Assembly: GCA_003156615.1 (NCBI GenBank)
Contig: PMHI01000284.1
Location: forward strand, 20,462 to 27,386
Source of the DNA: Acidobacteriaceae bacterium
GTDB taxonomy: Bacteria > Acidobacteriota > Terriglobia > Terriglobales > SbA1
Reading direction: 5' to 3'
Length of the DNA stretch: 6,925 nucleotides
The position numbers were made by a program, and so were the translations under genes. Below, piece by piece: positions 1 to 4,931 of the stretch. The first letter of the stretch is position 1. Each line of letters opens with the position of its first letter. Under the pieces are notes generated by a model. The model ran no database searches, was not told where the DNA came from, and saw only the letters and a program-made list of their open reading frames with translations.

Positions 1-867
1 GTCGCGGCCGAAGCCGCGCAATATTTCCTGGCCACCGGCGACCGAGACCGTGCTTTTTCTCTGTTCCGGCAAGCCCTCGTCCAGAACCCGCAAGCCGCAG
101 AGACTATTTTCCCGGCGTGCTGGCGCGAGACGCGAGATGCGAACCTTCTTCTCGCCAAGCTGATTCCAGAGAGTCCAGAACTTCAGTTGGTGTTCCTGGA
201 GATGCTGGCTGGGCAGAAGGAAACGGCTGCGGCGAGTCAGGTGTGGCAACACCTCGTCACCTCCAACAAGTCTTTCGACCCAAAGCTCAGTTTTTTTTAC
301 TTTGACTACCTGGTGAAACAACATGAGGCCACAAGCTTCGACCGGGCCTGGCACGAGCTTGCGGGGCTCTCACCCAATCTGCACCCTTACCTGCCGAATG
401 ACAATTTGATGGTGAATGCGGGCTTTGAGCAACCGCTTTTGAACGCTGGCTTCGATTGGAGACATGAACCTGCGGACCACATTACCGCTGGCATCGACGA
501 CAATGTGGCGCACTCTGGAACCCATTCGCTTTCTTTGTCCTACGACGGCAACCCGGCCTACGATGCCGGCTGGACACAGTTTGTTCCGGTGCAATCGAAT
601 GCCGATTACGAATTCAGCGCCTGGATTCAGAGCGAAAACGTGACCAGTTCGAGCGGACCGAGGATTGCGATTGCGGATGCATATAGCGGCGCCAACCTCC
701 TTTTAACCGACGATGTGCTGGACACTCATTCCTGGCAGGAAATCAAAGGCTCGTTGCGGGTGCCGGACGGGACCGAGCTGTTAACCGTAAAGATCGTCAG
801 AGCTCCAGCCGACACGAGGATCCGTGGACGGGTGTGGATCGATGACTTGCGGCTGGTGAAGAGGTAG
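1..867 (+). CDS. TPR-like protein with C-terminal carbohydrate-binding-like domain (5' end outside window)
   Basis: The frame is open from the first base to TAG at 865-867, giving 288 residues with no start inside the window, so this is the C-terminal part of a longer protein. Residues 1-130 look helical and TPR-like: residues 4-31 (EAAQYFLATGDRDRAFSLF and the NPQ that follows) read like one TPR hairpin, and later helices are degenerate. From about residue 133 the style changes to a beta-rich galactose-binding or CBM-type module: NLMVNAGFE (135-143), HSGTHSLSLSYDG (171-183), a tryptophan-rich middle, and the closing strand VWIDDLRL (278-285), which is typical of such folds. The likely role is binding sugar or polymer at or beyond the membrane, but no catalytic residues are visible. 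The ligase gene starts 3 bp downstream, so the two are almost certainly one operon. TTG at 187 would be an internal start only. The coding call is firm; the domain names come from motif reading. Confidence 0.85.
   Translation, partial: VAAEAAQYFLATGDRDRAFSLFRQALVQNPQAAETIFPACWRETRDANLLLAKLIPESPELQLVFLEMLAGQKETAAASQVWQHLVTSNKSFDPKLSFFYFDYLVKQHEATSFDRAWHELAGLSPNLHPYLPNDNLMVNAGFEQPLLNAGFDWRHEPADHITAGIDDNVAHSGTHSLSLSYDGNPAYDAGWTQFVPVQSNADYEFSAWIQSENVTSSSGPRIAIADAYSGANLLLTDDVLDTHSWQEIKGSLRVPDGTELLTVKIVRAPADTRIRGRVWIDDLRLVKR
858..864 (+). promoter_or_regulatory. Shine-Dalgarno for the Wzy_C gene
   Basis: GAAGAGG lies inside the last codons of the upstream gene and ends 6 bp before ATG 871. It fixes the start of the ligase and fits translation of both genes from one message. 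Confidence 0.6.
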
Positions 868-870
868 TCG

Positions 871-2196
871 ATGCCCCCGGGACAAGTCATAGAAGGCGAG
901 GCCCCGCTGGTTGGGGAAGTCAGTACTCGTCATCGGCTGGAACGCGGATTGCGAATCTCGCTGTTTGTGGCGCTCTGCACCCTTCTGATCTTCGGGCCCC
1001 TGGCGCTCGGCATCGTCGAGGACTGGTCCATTGCGCTGTTTGAAGCTGGCGCCGCTGTGGTTTTGCTGATCTGGATGGGATCCGAACTCGCTGCCGGCGA
1101 AGTTAGCTTCCAATGGAATCCGTTGTTCGCGCCCATGCTTGTGTTTTTCGGATTCGTTTTGGTTCAGATTGGAGGCCATCGCTCGGCCTATTTGAACGAT
1201 ACTCTCTCTGAGCTTTGGCTTTACATTGCTTATGGAATTCTGGCCTTTGTCGCGGTGCAACTGCTCCGTGCCGACCACGATTGGGTGCCGCGATTCGGCA
1301 AAACCATGGCTGTATTTGGAGCAGTCTATTCGGTTTTCGCGGTTCTTCAGGGGTTCACTTCGGAAGGCAAGATCTATTGGCTGATCCAGCCGCGAGCCCG
1401 AAGTGTGTACGGCAGCTATGTAAATCACAACCACTATGCTGGACTCATAGAGCTATTACTTCCCTTTGCGGTGGTGCTTGCTTTCAGCGGCTTAGTTCGT
1501 GGAGCAAAGCGTTTCTTGCTGGGGTTTGCAGCGATGCTGATGGCTGCCTCAGTATTTCTGTGTCAATCACGGGGAGGGATGTTCGCGGTCATCGTGGAGA
1601 CGGTGTTCCTCGCAATCTTTTGGATGCGTAAATTCTCGCCCCGGAAATCTGCGGCGGTGTTTGTGGCGTTCTGTCTGGTGACGGCGTTGTTTTTGGCATG
1701 GATTGCTCCGCAGCAAGTCGGCAGCCGCATCACCGACACCCGCGATCCTGCGCGCTGGTTAATCCACCGCGACTCGTTTCATATGTTTGCCGCCCATCCA
1801 TTTCTGGGCAGTGGTTTCGGAAGCTTTGCCACCGCGTTTCCACGCTATCGCGTGTTCTACGATGGGTTTTTTATCAATCATGCGCACGATGACTATCTTG
1901 AGCTTTTGCTCGAGACTGGACTGGCCGGCTTCGGCGTGGGGGTGTGGTTCATCGTCGTGTTGTATCGTGCGGGATTGCGCAACCTTCGCCCGGCGAGGCT
2001 TTCTCCGGCGGCGCTGATAAGCGCCGCGGCTCTGGCCGGGTGCACTGGGCTGCTGGCTCACAGTTTCACCGACTTCAACCTTCACATCCCGGCGAACGCG
2101 GCGTTGTTTTTCGTATTGTGCGCCGTCGCCACAGTCCCAGGCGGTAGAAATGGGGGCAGATACGACACCTATCTGGAGAGAAGTGGGAATTCGTAG
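871..2196 (+). CDS. O-antigen ligase/polymerase family membrane protein (Wzy_C)
   Basis: A complete 441-residue polytopic membrane protein. Hydrophobic segments fall at about 29-49, 54-70, 86-101, 114-132, 145-161, 190-209, 213-231, 236-251, 260-279, 349-366, 380-397 and 405-421, roughly twelve. The long loop between the ninth and tenth holds the family signatures HPFLGSGFGSF (309-319) and NHAHDDYLELLLETGLAG (336-353). Earlier marks are GSYVNHNHYAG (181-191) and SRGG (233-236), and a late one is HSFTDFNLHIPANA (397-410). The family (WaaL, Wzy, PglL-type) moves or polymerises lipid-linked glycan on the outer face of the inner membrane: onto lipid A, onto a growing chain, or onto protein. The sequence does not tell which. 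ATG 871 is supported by GAAGAGG 6 bp upstream and close packing behind the TPR/CBM gene. Its stop lies 5 bp from the stop of the convergent TMTC-like gene. I assign no symbol because waaL, wzy and pglL cannot be separated here. Confidence 0.9.
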   Translation: MPPGQVIEGEAPLVGEVSTRHRLERGLRISLFVALCTLLIFGPLALGIVEDWSIALFEAGAAVVLLIWMGSELAAGEVSFQWNPLFAPMLVFFGFVLVQIGGHRSAYLNDTLSELWLYIAYGILAFVAVQLLRADHDWVPRFGKTMAVFGAVYSVFAVLQGFTSEGKIYWLIQPRARSVYGSYVNHNHYAGLIELLLPFAVVLAFSGLVRGAKRFLLGFAAMLMAASVFLCQSRGGMFAVIVETVFLAIFWMRKFSPRKSAAVFVAFCLVTALFLAWIAPQQVGSRITDTRDPARWLIHRDSFHMFAAHPFLGSGFGSFATAFPRYRVFYDGFFINHAHDDYLELLLETGLAGFGVGVWFIVVLYRAGLRNLRPARLSPAALISAAALAGCTGLLAHSFTDFNLHIPANAALFFVLCAVATVPGGRNGGRYDTYLERSGNS

Positions 2197-2201
2197 TTTG
2201 T

Positions 2202-4454
2202 CTATTTGGAGGGAACCTTCTGCTCTAGCTCTTGCAAGCTCGCCTCGACTCTTCGGAGGTCGCCGGCATACCGGCCCGAGTCACCCTGAGCGAGTTTTCG
2301 GTAGAAGGTCAAGGCTTCGGAATAGCGGGCACGGGATTCTTGGATCTTGTTCTGGTTTCGATCGAGAAACCCCAGGTTGTTCAGCGTGCCCGCCAGGTAT
2401 GGTAGATACGCGTCCGGATCTTTCTGCGCCAGTTGGCCGTAAAGCTTCGAAGCCTCCTCATAGTGCTGACGTGCCTCCTCCATCCGTTGTTGGACTCCAT
2501 CGAGGTTCCCCAGGTCGTTCAGCGTCATGGCTACATCCGGGAGGTACGTGTCAGGGCTCTGCTGCGCCAACTGACGGCGAATCTTCAACGTTTCCTCGTA
2601 GTGCCGGCGCGATTCCTCCGGCCGGTTCTGGTCTTTCTCCGAGATCGCTAGGTTGTTCAGCGTCATGGCCATATCCGGAAGGTAGGAGTCCGGGTTTTGC
2701 TGAGCCACTTGACGGTAAATCCTCAAAGCTTCCGCGAAGTGCGGATAGGCCTCGTCCGGCCGCTTCTGGAGTCTTTCCAAGAACCCCAGGTTGTTTAGGG
2801 CCATGGCCATGTCCGGCAGATAGGGTTCCAAGTTCTGCTCGAGCAGTTGCCGGTGAATTTTCAAGGCCTCTTCATACTGCTGGCGGGCTTCGTCCATCCG
2901 CTGTTGGAGTCGATCCAGGTTCCCTAGGTTGTTCAAGGTCGTGGCCAGGTCCGGCAGGTATGCGGCCGGATTTTGCTGCGCCAGTTCACGGCGAATCTTC
3001 AAAGCCTCCTCGTACTGCTCGCGGGCTTCGTCCATGCGCTTCTGGTCCGTATCTAAGTTCCCTTGGCGGTTCATATTTAGGGCGGCATCAGGTTCCACAA
3101 GCGCGGAACCCATGGCGTCATGCGCGAAAGGATTTCGCTCCGTAACCGCGAGGGTGTGCAGCCACAAGGTGTACTCGTTATCCCAGTGGCTCAACTGACG
3201 GTAGGTGACGATGCCCAGCGCCGCCAACGCACATACTGCTGGGGTTACACGCCATACCGTGCGGACTTCTTTCGCCTCCGCCAAATCGGCAAGGCCCCAG
3301 ACAATCATTACGAAGATTCCGATCAGCGGGACATAAGCATAGCGATCAGCCATGGCGGCATCTCCCACCTGCACCAGGCCGATCACCGGAATTAAAGTTC
3401 CCAGGAACCAAAACCATCCCACGAGCAGGTAGCGCTTGCTGCGAAAAGCTACCACGAGCACCGTGATGGTAACCAACATGAGCGCCGACAAGCTCACCTG
3501 CCACAGCGGCAGTGTATTTCCTGGGTGGGGATAAAGTGGAGCAAGCCGCGCTGGCCAGAGCATCTTCCACAGGTATAGCCCATAGGCCACGACTGCATTC
3601 TCGATTCGTACGCCGAACGGGAACTGGTGCAAGGTACGAACCGCCTGCCCCGATCGCTGCGCCTTCACTGTGATGACTGCACTCAGGGCTGAAAGAAAAA
3701 GCAGGGGTAGTTTCTCCCATAGGAGCCTTGAGAACGGCAACCGCAGCACGCGGATCGAGGAGTGAGTTCTTTCGAGCGGCCAATAGTCCAACAGCAGTAA
3801 GACAAAGGGCAGGGTAATGACCATCGGCTTGACCATCAGACCCGCAGCAAACAGGACCGCAATGATCAGATATCGCCGCCAATCCGGTTTCTGGACATAC
3901 CAGCCGTAAGCACCGATCGCCAAGAAAAAGAAAAGCGTGCTCAACACATTCTTGCGCTCCGCGACCCACGCCACCGATTCCACGTTGATCGGATGCAAGG
4001 CGAATAGAGCCGCCACCAGTAGGCTCGGTCCTACGCGCTTTGTGCCCCACGCCAACAGTAGTAACAACAACACCGCATTGAGAGCGTGGATGAGAACGCT
4101 GTCTAAATGATGGCCCGCCGGGTTCAACCCAAAGAGTTCGTAGTCGAGAGCGTGCGAAAGCCAGGTCAGAGGATGCCAGTTGGCCGCCGTGGTTGACGTA
4201 AAAGCCCACTTGAGAGTGTTCCAGCTCATGCCACCACGAATGTGGAAATTTCCCGTGACGTAATCGTGATCGTCGAAGGTGAGAAAGGCGTGCCCACTCA
4301 CCGGGCTGTAAAGCGCGATGGTTGCCAGCGCGAGTAGAACGCAGAGAACCGTATTCGGGTGATTGGCCGCAGCAAATGGCTTGGTGCTTGTCGGGGCTGA
4401 TTTTGAGTTCGCCCTCCGGCGTCCCTGAGAGACAAGGGATCGCCCCCCTACCAC
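2202..4454 (-). CDS. TMTC-like protein: GT-C membrane domain plus C-terminal TPR units (copy A)
   Basis: 750 residues from GTG 4454. The N-terminal half is a GT-C-type membrane domain. Its first helix (about 35-52) is followed by an outer loop with the acidic pair FDDHDYV (60-66), where GT-C enzymes keep their catalytic Asp. Then come ANWHPLTWLSHALDY (91-105), HHLDSVLIHALNAV (115-128) and FALHPINVESVAWVAERKN (151-169), matching the shape of TMTC and PMT-type O-mannosyltransferase relatives. About 11-12 hydrophobic segments run to residue 416. From 469 the chain is a TPR array: units start at Tyr 499, 545, 591, 637 and 683, each exactly 46 residues, with a cut sixth unit at 729. In TMTC proteins the TPRs face the lumen; here they would face the periplasm (inference). 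The likely role is glycosyl transfer from a polyprenyl-linked sugar, substrate unknown. The frame stays open to GTG 4583, which would give 793 residues. I prefer 4454 because GGAGG lies 5 bp upstream and the same arrangement exists in copy B. Confidence 0.85.
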   Translation of the reverse strand: MVGGRSLVSQGRRRANSKSAPTSTKPFAAANHPNTVLCVLLALATIALYSPVSGHAFLTFDDHDYVTGNFHIRGGMSWNTLKWAFTSTTAANWHPLTWLSHALDYELFGLNPAGHHLDSVLIHALNAVLLLLLLAWGTKRVGPSLLVAALFALHPINVESVAWVAERKNVLSTLFFFLAIGAYGWYVQKPDWRRYLIIAVLFAAGLMVKPMVITLPFVLLLLDYWPLERTHSSIRVLRLPFSRLLWEKLPLLFLSALSAVITVKAQRSGQAVRTLHQFPFGVRIENAVVAYGLYLWKMLWPARLAPLYPHPGNTLPLWQVSLSALMLVTITVLVVAFRSKRYLLVGWFWFLGTLIPVIGLVQVGDAAMADRYAYVPLIGIFVMIVWGLADLAEAKEVRTVWRVTPAVCALAALGIVTYRQLSHWDNEYTLWLHTLAVTERNPFAHDAMGSALVEPDAALNMNRQGNLDTDQKRMDEAREQYEEALKIRRELAQQNPAAYLPDLATTLNNLGNLDRLQQRMDEARQQYEEALKIHRQLLEQNLEPYLPDMAMALNNLGFLERLQKRPDEAYPHFAEALRIYRQVAQQNPDSYLPDMAMTLNNLAISEKDQNRPEESRRHYEETLKIRRQLAQQSPDTYLPDVAMTLNDLGNLDGVQQRMEEARQHYEEASKLYGQLAQKDPDAYLPYLAGTLNNLGFLDRNQNKIQESRARYSEALTFYRKLAQGDSGRYAGDLRRVEASLQELEQKVPSK
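2271..2960 (-). repeat. Five tandem 138-bp TPR-coding units in copy A
   Basis: The units encode residues 499-728 of copy A, each exactly 46 codons. The period shows in the DNA too: on the plus strand CAGGTTGTT at 2373 recurs as CAGGTCGTT at 2511, 138 bp on. The protein pattern is YLPD-A-TLNNLGNL, then a spacer, then EEAR-HYEEALKIYRQLAQ and NP. Forty-six is longer than the canonical 34 and closer to the kinesin-light-chain style with about 42. Confidence 0.8.
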
Positions 4455-4564
4455 CGGTTCCTCCACCGTGCTTCGGCAGAACGTCTTGGCGTGGGCGCTT
4501 TGGAAGGCAATAGGAGTGGAATCAGATTCCACGGTCCGAGGGGAAGAATCAAACAAGCACTCAT
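4448..4564 (-). CDS. Possible 38-codon leader ORF before copy A
   Basis: ATG at 4564 to TAG at 4450-4448, in a different frame from the large gene and overlapping its GTG start by 7 bp. The peptide begins MSACLILPLG and ends SAEARWRNRW. Its counterpart before copy B has the same length, the same start and stop positions, and shares C-L-x-L-x-L-G, LI, SA, AR and a final W. An AGGA lies 10 bp before the ATG. Against it, between the two arms I count 16, 12 and 9 differences at codon positions 1, 2 and 3 of this frame, which is not the mark of selection on a protein. It may act only as a translated leader that delivers ribosomes, or be chance. Confidence 0.3.
   Translation of the reverse strand: MSACLILPLGPWNLIPLLLPSKAPTPRRSAEARWRNRW
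4460..4464 (-). promoter_or_regulatory. Shine-Dalgarno supporting GTG 4454 of copy A
   Basis: GGAGG on the minus strand, 5 bp before GTG 4454. The same GGAGG-N5-GTGGTAG arrangement stands before copy B. GTG 4583, the longer alternative, has no purine-rich element before it. Confidence 0.5.
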
Positions 4565-4572
4565 GGCCAAAG

Positions 4573-4588
4573 AATCCTAGCACTGACG
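4573..4588 (-). promoter_or_regulatory. 16-bp block identical in both arms (copy A side)
   Basis: CGTCAGTGCTAGGATT on the minus strand, identical to 4792-4807 on the plus strand although the flanks have diverged. It contains AGGA at Shine-Dalgarno distance from the 38-codon ORF, and TGCTAGGAT, which resembles an extended -10 box. Which of these, if either, is used cannot be told. Confidence 0.3.
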
Positions 4589-4615
4589 AGGATCATTTTG
4601 CGCGGCCGCCGAACC

Positions 4616-4638
4616 CTTTACCAGTGGGTTTGGTAAGG
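4616..4638. promoter_or_regulatory. Inverted repeat in the divergent spacer (possible operator)
   Basis: CTTTACCA (4616-4623), a 7-bp loop, then TGGTAAGG (4631-4638). Six pairs are perfect, with one T-G wobble and one outer C-G. It lies in the unrelated 160 bp between the arms, just beside the candidate promoter at 4640. There is no U-tract, so it is not a terminator. A regulator site shared by the divergent genes is possible. Confidence 0.3.
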
Positions 4639-4639
4639 A

Positions 4640-4669
4640 CTGACAAATTGCTTTAGGTAACCATTCAAT
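4640..4669 (+). promoter_or_regulatory. Candidate sigma70-type promoter for the plus-strand unit
   Basis: CTGACA (4640-4645) matches TTGACA in five of six bases. After 18 bp, TTCAAT (4664-4669) matches TATAAT in four of six. It would place transcription about 25 bp before the AGGAGG at 4701. On the other strand TTGTCA (4646-4641) is a -35-like box for copy A, but no good -10 follows. Weak evidence, from consensus matching only. Confidence 0.3.
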
Positions 4670-4700
4670 TGGCTGTGGCTCTTGTTTTGGCGGCGTGGTC

Positions 4701-4706
4701 AGGAGG
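4701..4706 (+). promoter_or_regulatory. Perfect Shine-Dalgarno before the 72-residue ORF
   Basis: AGGAGG, 6 bp before ATG 4713. It is the strongest ribosome binding site in the window and cannot serve copy B directly, because frame 4713 ends at TAG 4929-4931. Confidence 0.55.
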
Positions 4707-4712
4707 GTAAAG

Positions 4713-4931
4713 ATGACCATTACCGAAACGAATGGCAACCTTCTCTCCCCAGCGATGAGTGAAGTCTCCGGCGATTGCGCACAATGGTTCGCGTCAGTGC
4801 TAGGATTTCTTTTCATGGCTACTTGTCTGCTTCTTACCCTCGGGCTGGGGACTCTGATTCAAGCTCGGTTCTGTTTCAAGCCGCCCCAGCTGGAAGGTTC
4901 TGCCAGCGCGCGGCGGAGGGAGTGGTGGTAG
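4713..4931 (+). CDS. Small putative single-pass membrane protein, 72 residues, overlapping the start of copy B
   Basis: I do not recognise this protein. ATG 4713 follows AGGAGG by 6 bp, and the frame runs to TAG at 4929-4931. Residues 1-24 are polar. A hydrophobic stretch rich in L, F, G and A spans about 25-50 (ending GLGTLIQ), and the tail is basic (ARRREWW). It would be a single-pass membrane peptide. Its last 38 codons, from ATG 4815, correspond to the small ORF before copy A. The upstream 34 codons do not, since copy A has TGA where this frame reads TGG (4785-4787). The stop overlaps GTG 4925 of copy B by 7 bp, so translation is probably coupled. Alternatives are a leader peptide with no function of its own, or the remains of a longer N-terminus of copy B lost by frameshift. 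Confidence 0.45.
   Translation: MTITETNGNLLSPAMSEVSGDCAQWFASVLGFLFMATCLLLTLGLGTLIQARFCFKPPQLEGSASARRREWW
4792..4807 (+). promoter_or_regulatory. 16-bp block identical in both arms (copy B side)
   Basis: Plus-strand copy of the block at 4573-4588. The AGGA at 4802-4805 stands 9 bp before ATG 4815, and TGCTAGGAT resembles an extended -10. The GTG at 4798 is the counterpart of GTG 4583 in copy A but is out of frame with copy B. Confidence 0.3.
4915..4919 (+). promoter_or_regulatory. Shine-Dalgarno supporting GTG 4925 of copy B
   Basis: GGAGG, 5 bp before GTG 4925, same spacing as in copy A. The longer alternatives, ATG 4784 and TTG 4775, have no convincing ribosome binding site. Confidence 0.5.

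Larger units (their letters stand above)
4448..4610. repeat. Left arm of the upstream imperfect inverted repeat
   Basis: Read on the minus strand, this 163-bp stretch matches 4770-4931 on the plus strand at roughly two bases in three, with one net 1-bp indel just before the small-ORF ATG. It is the upstream extension of the inverted duplication that made copies A and B. Homology fades beyond about 4610. Confidence 0.65.
4770..4931. repeat. Right arm of the upstream imperfect inverted repeat
   Basis: Partner of 4448-4610. It keeps the 16-bp identical block (4792-4807), the small-ORF ATG (4815) and TAG (4929), and the GGAGG-N5-GTG signal. Sequence between the arms, about 4611-4769, is single-copy. 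Confidence 0.65.

Noticed and set aside
781..1434. 217-codon open frame on the minus strand
   Set aside because: Antisense across the end of the TPR/CBM gene and the ligase, low-complexity polar composition, no ribosome site seen.
2157..2175. CAGATA-N7-TATCTG hairpin near the end of the ligase gene as a terminator
   Set aside because: Only six AT-rich pairs, inside coding sequence, with no T-run after it on either strand.
2150..3145. 331-codon open frame on the plus strand
   Set aside because: It is antisense to the TPR repeats of copy A. Its repetitive composition simply mirrors the 138-bp units, and it starts inside the ligase gene.
3346..4209. 287-codon open frame on the minus strand, alternative frame of copy A
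   Set aside because: A similar shadow frame exists in copy B (5410-6036), but differences between copies are synonymous in the main frame, so selection acts on the TMTC-like protein and not on this frame.
4577..4816. 79-codon open frame on the minus strand across the divergent spacer
   Set aside because: No clear ribosome site, not matched in the other arm, and it runs through the candidate promoter region.
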